DNA of 64,000 nucleotides, from NCBI GenBank assembly GCA_949130495.1, contig OX422222.1, positions 274,526,109 through 274,590,108 of the forward strand, in the 5' to 3' direction. A program made the position numbers and the translations under genes. The notes beneath the pieces were generated by a model, which was given only the letters and a program-made list of their open reading frames with translations, ran no database searches and was not told where the DNA came from. Below are positions 1-10,516 of this stretch, one piece after another. Position 1 is the first letter of the stretch; each line of letters opens with the position of its first letter. The DNA comes from Sambucus nigra (lineage: Eukaryota > Streptophyta > Magnoliopsida > Dipsacales > Adoxaceae).

Positions 1-697
1 GAGGTTGCCATCCCATCATCATAACCAATCTCGGCTGAGATCAGCCGACGTTCCTGCTACGCTACCATTACCTCAGCCCAGACCGATGTCACAACTCAAC
101 ATGCCTTACCTTAGCTTTTCCACTGAGCTAAGGTCATCACCTCATCCTCTTCCAGGCCGAGGTTGGGACCATTCACAAATGGCCGAGCCCTTATCAGCAT
201 ATGTATTGTTGGGAACACATGTACACAATAAGTTATAACCGAATCATTCCCCTCATGTGGGGGAATATTGAGGTCATCATTATCTATATGAGATCAGTTA
301 GGTGTCATCCTCATACTAGTTCAATCCTCAAGTACATGTTCATTGCATGCTTGGGGGGTATATTACACCCCCCAGGCACTATATATAGGGGTCATCCTCT
401 ACCCTGTAAAGGATCCTGAAATTGGCAAACCTAGCTGAAACTCTATTCAAACATACAGTATAGAGAGAGAAATCTTGAGAGATTGTATCAATGGCCATTA
501 GTGCCCTCATACAATGATATTAATCACACACTCGCACAGTGGACGTAGGCCTAATTGGCTGAACCACTTATACTCTGGAGTTGATCCTCTTTTGCTAACT
601 TCTTTCTCTTATACTTGATATACTTATGATGCCATTGTTATACATTGATTAGAGATCATATACACCTTACCTGGTGGTTCTATTCTCAGCATCATCA
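1..697 (+). repeat. 3' part of a gypsy-like LTR, cut by window start
   Basis: The stretch ends in ...CATCATCA at 697, where the satellite begins abruptly. It has a TATA box (380-390) and then a transcribed-type segment containing 'gtggacgtaggcctaattgg' (about 539-558), which I recognise as common in the R/U5 part of plant gypsy LTRs. Small ORFs at 5-238 and 201-419 are not convincing proteins. The other LTR and the body lie left of the window, so orientation rests on the TATA box and the CA end. Confidence 0.6.
352..390 (+). promoter_or_regulatory. LTR core promoter: inverted repeat plus TATA box
   Basis: An 8-bp perfect inverted repeat, TGGGGGGT (352-359) and ACCCCCCA (367-374) with a 7-nt loop, lies 5 bp upstream of TATATATAGGG (380-390). 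A second inverted repeat (ATTCCCC / GGGGAAT) lies near 244-264. Position and TATA sequence support an LTR promoter. Confidence 0.55.
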
Positions 698-3600
698 ACC
701 TCAAAGGGTGAAATCATAAAACAACCACAAAATTGTCTTGTAAGAGGTGCGAAAACCTCATACGAGGCCAACATAACTCGTAGGACCTGATTCCATAGTC
801 ACGGGAATCTCAGTTTGAGAATACGCCAAAAAATTTAAATGCTTAGAGTTAGGCTTATAAACATGTCGTCAAATGGTAAAAATATGAAATAGCCACACAC
901 CTCGCACGAAACTAATGTAAGTCATAGGAACTAACTGCATAGTTATGGAACTCCTGGTTTGAAAATATGATGGAAATGTGCAAATAGTTAGAATTAAGAT
1001 TGAAAAAAAGTCATCAAAGGGAGAAAATGTAAAATAGGCACAAAATATTCCTGCAAGCGGCATAAACACATTACACAGGACCAGTATAACTCGTACGAAC
1101 TGATCTCATAGTCATAGGACTCCTGGTTTGAGAATACGATGAAAATTTGCAAATAGTTAGACTTATGCTTAAAAACATGTGGTCAAGGTGTGAAAACGTA
1201 AAACAACCATAAAACGGTCTCATAAGATGCACAAACACCTCACACAGGACCAATATAACTCGTAAGAACTGATCTCATAGTCACGAGACTTTCAATTTGC
1301 GAATACAATGAAAATTTATAAACAGTTAGACTAAGGTTTCACCTCATGTCCTCAAATGGTGAAAATGAAAAATAATCATAAAATGGTCCTATAAGAGCCA
1401 CGAATACCTCGTATGGAACTAATGTAACTCGTAGGAACCGCATAGTCACAAGACTCCCAATTTGGGAATATGAAAAAAATTTCAAAGTGTTAGGCAAAGT
1501 CTTAAAAGCATGCAGTTGAATGGTAAAAATGCAAAACAACCACAAAACGGTCCCGTGAGAGGCACGAACACCTCGCTTGGGACCAATCTAACTCGTAAAA
1601 ACTTCTCGCGTAGGCACATGACTCTCAATTTGGGAATATTAAGAAAATTTGTAAATTGTTAGACCTGTGCTTAAAAAATGCCATCAATGGGTGAAGACAT
1701 AAAACAACCACAAAATGTTCCCGTAAGAGGCACGAACACCTCTCACAGGACCAATGTTACTCCTCGAAAGAGACCATATAGTCACGAGACTCCTAGTTTA
1801 AAAATAAGACAAAAATATATAAATAGTTAGACTTAGACTTAAAATATGTCGTCATAGAGTGAAAATGCAAAATAGCCACATAACGGTCCAGTAAGAGGCA
1901 GGAATACCTCACACGGGACCAATATAACTCGTAGGTATGGACCGTGTAGTCATGTGACTCCTAATTTGAGAATACAAAGAATATGAGAAAATAGTTAGAC
2001 TTAGGCTTAAAAACCTACTGTCAATGGGTGAAATTGTAAAACGACCACAAAATGCTCCCGTAAGACGCACGAATACCTTATAGGGACCAATGTAACTCGT
2101 AGGAACTGACTGCATAGCCACGGGACTCCCGATTTAAGAATACAAGAAAAATTTATAAACAGTTAGACTTAGGCTTTAAAATATATCGTTAAATGGTGAA
2201 AACAAAAAACTAGTCACAAAATGAGCCCATAAGATGCACGGACACCTCGCAGGGGACCATTGTAACTCGTAGGATCTAACTGTATAGTCACGAGATTCCT
2301 AGTTTGAGAATACGATGAAAATTTGCAAAAAGTTTGACTTAAGCTTAATAACATGACGACAAGGGGTGAAAAGGTAAAATAACCACAAAATGGTCTGGTA
2401 AGAGGCACAAATACCTCGCATAGGAACAATGTAACTCGTAAGAATTGACCGCATAGTAATGAGACTCTAGGTTTGAGAATACGATGAAAATTTACAAACA
2501 ATTAGACTTAGGCTTAAAAACATTTCGTAAAATGGTGAAAACATAAAATTGTCGCAAAACTTCCCGTAATAAGCACAAAAACCTCATGCAGGACCGATGT
2601 AACCTGTAGAACTTGACGCATAGTCATGGGAGTGTAGTTTGAGAATATGACAAGAATTTAAAAATTGTTAGACTTAGGCTGAAAAATATGTCATCAAGTG
2701 GTGAAAATATAAAACAACAAGAAAAATAGTCCCGTAAGAGGCACGAACATATCTCAGAGTACTAATGTAACTCGTAGGAACTTACTGCATAGTCATGGCG
2801 CTCTCGGTTTGAGAATACGACTAAAATTTCCAAGCACCTATACTTAGTCTTAAAAACATGTCATCAAAGACTAAACATATAAAATAACCACAAATCGGTC
2901 CCGTAAGAGGCATGAACACCTTGTGAAGGACTGGTGTAAGTCGTAGGAACTGGTCGCATAGTCACGGCACTCCTGGTTTGAGAATACAACAAACATATAC
3001 AAACAATCAGACTTAGGCTTAAAAATATGTAGTCAAGGGGTGAAAATGTAAAACATCCACAAGATGTTCTCATAAGCGACACGAACAGCTTGCACGAGAC
3101 TAGTGTAGCTCATAGGAACTGATAGTGTAGTCACGGGACTCCCGATTTCATAGTAGGATGAAAATTTTCAAATAGTTAGGCTTAAGCTTCAAAACATGTT
3201 GTTAAGAGGTGAAAATGTAAAACAACCACAAAACGATCCCATAAGAGGATAAAAACCTCACACGGGACCAATGTAACTCGTAAGAATGAATATCGTAGTC
3301 ATTGTACTCCCCCTTTGAGAATAGAATAAAAATTTGCAAATAGTTAGACAAAGGCTTGAAAGCATGCCGTCAAAGGATGCAAATGAAAAATGGCCACAAA
3401 ACGGTCCCTTAAGCGGCATGAACACCTCGCACGGGACAAATATAACTCATAGGAACTAATCACATAGTCACGGGACTCCCAATTTGAGAAAATGATGAAA
3501 ATTTGTAATATGTTAGGTACGAACACCTTGCAAGGGACGAGAGTGACTCGTACGAACTAAGGCTTAAAAGCATGTCGTCAAAGGGTGAAAACATAAAATG

Positions 3601-4090
3601 ACCACAAAAAGAAACCGTAATAGGTACGAGCACCTTGCACGGGACCAGTGTAACTCGTAGGAACTAATCTTGTAGTTACGGGACTCTCGATTTGAGACTA
3701 CGATGAAAATTTATAAATAGTTACACTTTGGCTTAAAAATATGACTTCAAGGGATGAAAACGTAAAATGGCCACAAAACAGTCCTGTAAGAGGCATGAAC
3801 ACCTCGAACAGGACCAAAGTAAATCGTAAGAACCGACGACATAGTAATGGAACTCTCGGTTGAGAATACGATGAAAATTTACAAACTCTTAGAGTTAGGC
3901 TTAAAAATGTCGTCGAAGGATGAAAATACAAAACAACCTCAAAATGGTCTCATAAATGTACAAACACCTCGCACGGGATCAATATAACTCGTAGGAATTG
4001 ATTACATAATCAAGAGACTCCCGGTGTTAGTATACGATGAAAATTAACAAAACATTACACCTAGGCTTAAAAAATTCCATCAAAGAGAAA
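698..4090. repeat. Satellite array, about 168-bp monomers, block 1
   Basis: About 20 diverged head-to-tail copies. The landmark 'agttagactta' recurs at about 1155, 1324, 1488, 1657, 1825, 1993 and 2161, spacings 164-169. Each monomer also carries 'gtaactcgtaggaac', 'gggactccc.gtttgagaatac' and 'gtgaaaa..taaaac.accacaaaa'. One irregular short or rearranged unit lies at about 3505-3560. Unit length is in the range usual for plant centromeric or pericentromeric satellites, but location is inference. Short minus-strand ORFs across the array are all the same frame repeated. Confidence 0.95.
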
Positions 4091-5015
4091 TGATAGATGG
4101 GGTTTTGTCGCGGAGCGAGAGTCACCTATGCGCCTGTCATTTTGAATTTGGCCCACTAGAACTATACAAAAACCTAAGTTACGACTACACTCAACGGGTG
4201 AGTGTAGTGATAAGTCGGGTATCAAAAATTTAGCGAGACGAGTTACTAGAATTTAGAGGATTTAATACTATTAAATAAAAGTGTAAAAGATGATTATACA
4301 CAAAAGGGGAAAAGATTCATAAAAGGGAAATATTTATCCAGGCAAGGGAAAATGAAGCTAGATTAAGAAAGTGAGTAAAACTATAGGTTGTGTCGAATAT
4401 CCCTCATCCGAGTTAATTAGTATAAAATGGTCACATGGGTCGACCAGTTATTACAAATGCGTCTCGTTTCGACAGTTGATTGAACCAAGGGTTGTCACAC
4501 CCCTAAATTTGCATAAAAGCCTAATCCGATTTTGGCGACAACAAGTACCCAAAAAATTACGCACGCAGGGTTGTAAGCACGGGGCATACATGATATGCCC
4601 CATCAAATCTCCTAGGCGCAATAACTAGGACAACACACCCGAAATAGACACGTAAAAACCATCACCAAAGTAAAGCAACATGTCAACCCGGAATGAGTTC
4701 AACCCGTCACAACCTAGACTAATTTAGCTAGAAAGCATGATAAAAATGTGTTAAAGAAAAGTGCTAAATAAACGTGGTAAATCTACACTAGAAAGAAACT
4801 AAATCAAAGCATGTAAATAAATCATGTAAACCTAATTACAAAGCAAAAAATAAGTAAATACAACTATATTAATGGAGAATGTAATGAATAGTGCAACTTA
4901 TAAACCCAAGTGGGTGTCAATCCAAAGAGAAATGAAAAAGAACTCTTCAAAAACCCAAACCCTAAGCTAAAACTAACCTAAAACGAATTATATCTATTAT
5001 TTACAACCAAATTGG

Positions 5016-5024
5016 TATTTATAG
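5016..5024 (-). promoter_or_regulatory. TATA box of the left LTR
   Basis: Reads CTATAAATA on the minus strand, conserved in the right LTR at 9933-9941. The ATCGATCG palindrome cluster lies upstream of it in the direction of transcription. Confidence 0.5.
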
Positions 5025-5096
5025 TAAGTGGAATAAAAATAAAAAAGAAAAGGAAAAAGAAAAGAAAAGCCAAAATATCAGCTGAAAACAGAGCAT

Positions 5097-5204
5097 CGAT
5101 TGATCGATCCCTTTGATCGATCGATTGATTGTATAAATATCAGCCCACTGTCCCAGCTTTATGGCAAAATTATGAAGGATCGATTGATCGATCGATCGAT
5201 CAAG
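5097..5204. repeat. ATCGATCG palindrome cluster in the LTR promoter
   Basis: Overlapping tcgattgatcgat units at 5097-5132 and a perfect 20-bp palindrome at 5184-5203. The right LTR keeps a related cluster at about 10013-10112 ('gatcgatcaattgatcc', then 'atcgatcgatcgatcaa'). The remaining sequence between the two clusters is not palindromic. Confidence 0.8.
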
Positions 5205-5611
5205 CAGGGCTGCTTCTCTTTTCTGCCTGTTTTGGCATGTTTGTTTTTCTCCTCTGCTAAAATCGCCATAACTTCTTCGTCCTGACTCTGAATTGCGCAC
5301 CGTTCGCAGCCACGCGAAGCTTGCGAGGAGGGACACAACCTCCTTATAGATGTTGGGCCAGCTGCCTAAGCTGTGAATTGATCGAATTGCCCTTGCACGT
5401 GGAATTGCGTACGAAACTTGAGCGGAATGCGTCCGAACTCCATACTTAGTACCTAAATACCTACAAAATCCCAATTATACCTCATATAGCATGTTAACAA
5501 TATAAACCGAGGTTGTTTGGTTAATGGGCTTAAATATAGAGATTAAGGCACCCGAGGGGGCTAAAATGTGTAGGTTCGAGGGATGAAATACGTAATATTT
5601 GCATCGTATCA

Positions 5612-5626
5612 CACCCCCTAACTTAC
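5612..5626 (-). other. Polypurine tract
   Basis: Directly next to the left LTR; reads AAGTTAGGGGGTG on the minus strand, the expected place and composition for plus-strand priming of a minus-oriented element. Confidence 0.65.
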
Positions 5627-7715
5627 ACATTGCTAGTCCCTAGCAATGAAATAGGAAGCAACAAGAACTACAAGCAAACCAAAAGTAGGAGATAGTACAA
5701 AAGTATGGTATAAAAGCATAAGTCCACTTTTACGGGCGATTCGATTGCATTTAGCGTATGCAATAAGCCGTTAAACCCCTAAGTTACTCTAGTGGACGAG
5801 TGTCGACTCGTGAGGGTTTTCAGGGAGGATACCCACAAACATCACATGGTTTCCTCAAAATATGCCCAAACCAACATGAGATAGACCCAACAATAGTGAA
5901 CAAGATTTCATATGCATTATTAGCACATTGAACGAATTCAATTAAAAGTCTGAATCATTAACATTATAATGCACCTCATAGAATTGAAACCTTAAATGGG
6001 GGAGGGGAGCGAGCACATGCGAAGTGTGATTTGGCAAAAACTTATATAAACTGGATACTAAATAAAGCAGGCATATGTTCAATCCTCATGGGCATTACAC
6101 TCATCAAGTGAATTCACTCGAAAGAGGGAGTTAACACATGGAACATGCGGGCATAAACAGTAAATGTAAATGGAAAATAGGTCGCGCACATGTCTCAAAT
6201 GAAAAACGCTATATATAAACTGAAAAACTGTAATCTCAATGAAAGATACCATACATTAAAAGAGGCGAAATGTATTTTCACAGATTATCAAAACTATTTA
6301 AACCTTTGAATTACATCAACCTAAGATCACATAGGACTTTAATTAGGTTGTAATGTAGGCTAGGCTAGGGTATGAAATGAAAGGGATGTATATACGGATT
6401 CAAAATGTTAGGAATGAAAACTCGGAATAATGGAAAGATGCAGGAAATAACAAAATTGGAAACAAGTTCCAAACAAGCATTAGATATAACAATTGTAAAG
6501 TAATCAAAGATTATTGAACTGTATATAAAACATTTACAACTTTCTCTTTCTTTTCTTTTCTTCTTTTTCTCATGTTTTCTTTTGTTTTCTTTTGCTTTTT
6601 TCTTTCTCTTTTTCTTCTCTTTTTTCACATCTTTCTTTTCTTTACTTTTCTCACTCTCAAATGCCTAAATTGCAACCGCAACACAACAACATCATTCAAT
6701 CCCAAGTAACATTCCAAACAAAGGTATGGAAAGTGTATGTATGGTTTAAAACTCCAATTTGGAGTTGGTTATGGGATTAGGGTTATGAAACGAAAGGCTA
6801 ATATTTAGGTTCAAAGGGTTTGACGAGGGGAAACATATAAGGTGAGGTCAAGGTTAATATGGGTGATATAACAAGGAAGGCCAATGATCATTTCACAAAG
6901 TTTATGCAATTCTCGAGTCAAAACAATATATGAAAATCATGCTCAAGTAATACATTTAAATTAGGAACTCAAATAATGAGCGATCAATGAAAGAATAGTG
7001 AGATTACCAACGAATTCAACGTTTTCAATGAGAAAAGAATAGTGTATAACACTCACAAACGCCTAAAGGTACAAAGCTTACTCGGTGCAAGTATATACAA
7101 TGCAACAAAAGATTACCGAGTTATAAAAATCTTAAATCAAATCAATAAAGCAAGACTGGTGCATGTGCTCATGGGATTAAAGTTTAATTCACGAAGTTAT
7201 TCATAATATTAATAAGTGAGACTAAAGTCTAATAACTTCTAAAATCGAGAACATGCATCATTGGGTTGTCTATTGGATCGGGCAATTATTGAAATTTATC
7301 ATCAGAAACAAAGGCAAAATACCCAATAAAGGAGAAAAAAGAAAGAAAATATTTTTGAAATTTTCAATTTTTCTAAGAAAAGCATACTAAGTAACTAACA
7401 TGTGAGCAAAAACATGAACTAAATAAAGAAATGGATAGAATATCCCACACCCCCTAACTTAAAACCTGACATTGTCCTCAATGTGAATTAAGAACCAAGT
7501 TAAATAGAGGAAACGAGCGATATTACCCAAAATTGGAGCGACCCCCATATAAAGAAGTCCAAAGAATCTACAAAATAAGTTAGTACCGAGCATAGCAAAA
7601 AGAAATAACAAAAAGTTAACTAATTACACTAGACTAAATTAAAAAGGGAAGAAAAGATAAAAAGGAAGAAAGAATAAAAAGCTAACTATATACAACCTAA
7701 TATTTAAGCTTCACA
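5627..7715. other. Internal region without recognisable genes
   Basis: About 2.1 kb of AT-rich sequence between the PPT and the gag-like remnant. It holds a long polypyrimidine run (6540-6655). A second copy of the polypurine core (minus AAGTTAGGGGGTGT) sits at 7446-7459. No continuous reading frame is seen on either strand. Confidence 0.6.
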
Positions 7716-8863
7716 CTAACTATACACTAGAAGTCTAAATAGCTGAGGGTCCACCGCAAAAACGATTTGAATTTGGAGGATAATCGGTGTACCCTCGCAC
7801 TCAAGCATGCCTTCCGAAAAATATGAATTCCATTTGAACAACGAAAGGTATGTGTTAGGTGGAAGAAATGAACCATTGTCAATTAAAAGTTTTGGAGGGA
7901 CGATGGGGGATTTGGATTGAATTGGTGACAAAAACATGTGGGGATCGAGAAAAGCAGAATATCCTCCCAATGATATTGAAATTGGACTGGGAGGTGGCGC
8001 ACATGAGGGAAAAGATGCCTTCATGGAAGGAGACTCGAGCAAGTACTCCTCATTGGCGAAAAGGTTCAACACATTGAAGTTTGAAACTGATTCATCGGGT
8101 ACTTATGACGGTGTGATAACAGAGAATGAAAATGGGGAGGAAAGAAATTCAAACTCAAGAAATGAATCATCATCGCTTGCAGATTGAGTTTGGAAAGAAA
8201 TAAGATCATTATCAATGAAATGTTCTTCTTTGGGGGCCAAAGTAGAAATCATTTCATTAAAAATGGATATTATTTCCATTTCATCCTCACTTTTACGCAA
8301 TGGGAAAAGTTGACAATGATTTGTTCCAAAGTAGGCACAAAGTCCTCATTTGGTTCAAAACATTCCCCGACTTCAAAAGTCTCGGAAGAAAAATCATCGT
8401 CGGATTCAAATAATAAATCCAACTCATGCTCCAAACAATAATTTTCTTTCAGATAACGACTTTCAAGTTTCTCATTCTCAAGAATATGCAAGCCCTCGCC
8501 AAAAGTCATAGGCCGAGGCGCGGATTCTTGAAAATGCGAACTTTAAAAATTATAGTCGGACTTGAACTTAAACTCATTATTACAGGAATTTTGAAAAATA
8601 TTTCAATTCGTTTAAAAATTCCTATTATAAGGAATTAGAGGCCCAAAATTTTTATCATCGTTCTCAAAATTCCAATAACCCAAGTTTTGACTTTCGTTAT
8701 ACTCACCCAAAGTCATTTTTGAATTTGTAATTTTTTGGGACTCTAAGTATTGATTGAAAGTCAAAGGATTACGTGCATTTTGAGAATTATAATAATGATT
8801 ACTGAAAAAATGGGAATAAGACATGCTTACTCCAAAAGTGGCTCGAAGTGGCGAATTCCACAA
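7716..8863 (-). pseudogene. Broken gag-like ORF of the non-autonomous element
   Basis: Four short minus-strand frames follow one another: 8863-8612, 8509-8270, 8300-8103 and 8072-7716. They look like one ancestral ORF of about 380 codons broken by frameshifts and stops. The first part is rich in Asn, Tyr and Ser (repeated YNSQN-like words), the middle is acidic (LLFESDDDFSS, about residues 30-40 of the second piece), and the last part is rich in Pro, Ser and Phe. No zinc knuckle, protease or RT motif is visible. Position after the PBS fits gag, but the similarity is to anonymous ORFs of plant LARD-type elements and I cannot prove homology here. An arbitrary ORF is the alternative. Confidence 0.45.
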
Positions 8864-8999
8864 AGTAGATGCACACGCGAGAAATTCAAGCGTTTCTTGG
8901 CGCTCAAATGTAAAAGTCCTGGAAAAAGGTTAGCCAAAAAATACAAATAGAAAGAAAATACTACGAAATACTAAATCACACAAATTCTAAAACAACAAG

Positions 9000-9017
9000 T
9001 CCCTGGCAAAGGTGCCA
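9000..9017 (-). other. Primer binding site, tRNA-Asp-like
   Basis: Minus strand reads TGGCACCTTTGCCAGGGA, three nucleotides inside the right LTR. It differs at 3 of 18 positions from the TGGCGCCGTTGCCGGGGA type known from Athila-like gypsy elements (from memory). It fixes the right LTR as the 5' LTR. Confidence 0.65.
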
Positions 9018-9020
9018 TTT

Positions 9021-10516
9021 TGATTGATGGGGTTTTACTGCGGTGCGAGAGTCACCTACGCCCCGGTTGTTTTGAATTCGGCTGACCAGAACTATACAAA
9101 AACCTAAATTACGACTACACTCAACGGGTGAGTATAGCAGTAAGTCGAGTATCAAAAATCCACAGAAATGAGTTGCTAAAATTTATAGGATTTAATACTC
9201 CTAAATAAAAGTGTAAAAGATGATTATACATAAAATTGGAAAAGATGCATGAAAGGGAAATATTAATCCAGGTAAGGGAAAATGAAGCTAGATTAAGAAA
9301 GCGAGTAAAACTATAGGTTGCGTCGAATATCCCTCATCCAAGTTAATTAGTATAAAATGGTCACATGGGTCGACGAGTTATTACAAATACATCTCGTTTC
9401 AACTGTTAATTGAACCAAGGGTTGTCACGCACCTAAATTCACATAAAAGCCTAATCCGATTTTGGCTTCAACAAATACACCGAAAATTACGCACGTAAAT
9501 TCGTAAGAACGGGACATACATGATATGCCCCGTCAAATATCCTAGGTGCAATAACTAGGACAATGCACCTGAAACAGACCCGTAAACACCATCACCAAAG
9601 CAAAGCAACATGTCAACCCGGAATGAGTTCAATCCGGCACAACCTAGACTAATTTAACTAGAAAGCATGATAAACATGTGATAAAGAAAAGCGATAAATA
9701 AACGCGGTAAATCTACACTAGAAAACAACTAAATCAAAGCATGTAAACCTAATTACAAAGCAAGAAATAAGCAAATACAACTATATTAATGGAGAGGGTA
9801 ATTAATAGTACAACTTACAAACCCAATTGGGTGTCAATCCAAAGAGAAATGAAGAAGAATTCTTCAAAAACCCAAACCCTAAGCTAAAACTAACCTAAAA
9901 TGAATTATATATGTTATTTACAACAAAATTGGTATTTATAGTAAGTGGAATAAAAATAGAAAAGAAAAGGAAAAAGAAAAGAAAAGCCAAAATATCAGCT
10001 AAAAATAGAGCATCGATCGATGGTAAGAATATCAGCCAACTGTCTCAGCTCGATGGAAAATTTCTGAAGGATCGATCAATTGATCCTTTTTATCGATCGA
10101 TCGATCAAGCAGGGTTGCTTCTCTTTTCCTCCTGTTTTGGCATGTTTGTTTTTCTCCTTCGCTAAAATCGCCGTAACTTCTTCGTTTTGACTTAGAATCG
10201 CGCACCATTCACGGCCACGCGAAGCTTGCGAGGAGGCCTACAACTTCCACGCAGATGTTGGGCCAGGTGCCCAAGCTGTGAATTGACCAAATTGCCATTG
10301 AACGTGCGATTGCGTACGGAACTTGAGTGAAATGCGTCTGAACTCCATGCTTAGTACCTAAGTACCTACAAAAACCCAATTATACCTCATATAGCATGTT
10401 AACAATATAAACCGAGGTTTTCTGGTTAACAGGCTTAAATATAAAGATTAAGGCAACCGAAGGGGCTAAATTGCATAGTTTTGAGGGATGAAGTATGCAA
10501 TATTTGCGTCGTATCA
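9021..10516 (-). repeat. 5' LTR (minus orientation) of the satellite-nested element
   Basis: Direct repeat of 4091-5611. Starts TGATTGATGGGG and ends GCGTCGTATCA (+ strand). TATA at 9933-9941 (minus) and an ATCGATCG cluster at about 10013-10112. Satellite sequence follows at once. Confidence 0.9.

Larger units (their letters stand above)
4091..5611 (-). repeat. 3' LTR (minus orientation) of the satellite-nested element
   Basis: Aligns along its length with 9021-10516. It is slightly longer because of indels, such as an extra 'ataaatcatgta' around 4820 and a longer palindromic block at 5097-5132. The 151-codon minus-strand ORF at 5019-5474 is not kept in the other LTR copy and is not treated as a gene. 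Confidence 0.9.
4091..10516 (-). mobile_element. Non-autonomous LTR retrotransposon (LARD/gypsy type) inserted in the satellite
   Basis: Two direct repeats of about 1.5 kb (4091-5611 and 9021-10516) flank a 3.4-kb interior. Both begin TGAT and end ATCA on the + strand, with matching TG...CA on the minus strand. A PBS abuts the right LTR and a purine-rich tract (minus strand) abuts the left one, so it reads right to left. No protease, RT or integrase is recognisable; the only coding trace is a broken gag-like frame. Satellite resumes on both sides. Flanking pentamers (agaaa / agtga) match only 3 of 5, so the TSD has decayed or the ends are off by a few bases. LTR copies differ by many substitutions and several indels, indicating an old insertion. 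Confidence 0.9.

Noticed and set aside
869..3931. Series of minus-strand ORFs of 60-95 codons
   Set aside because: They are the same satellite monomer read in one frame again and again; no start context, no domain, no promoter.
5019..5474. 151-codon minus-strand ORF
   Set aside because: It lies within an LTR, runs through the ATCGATCG palindromes, and is broken in the other LTR copy.
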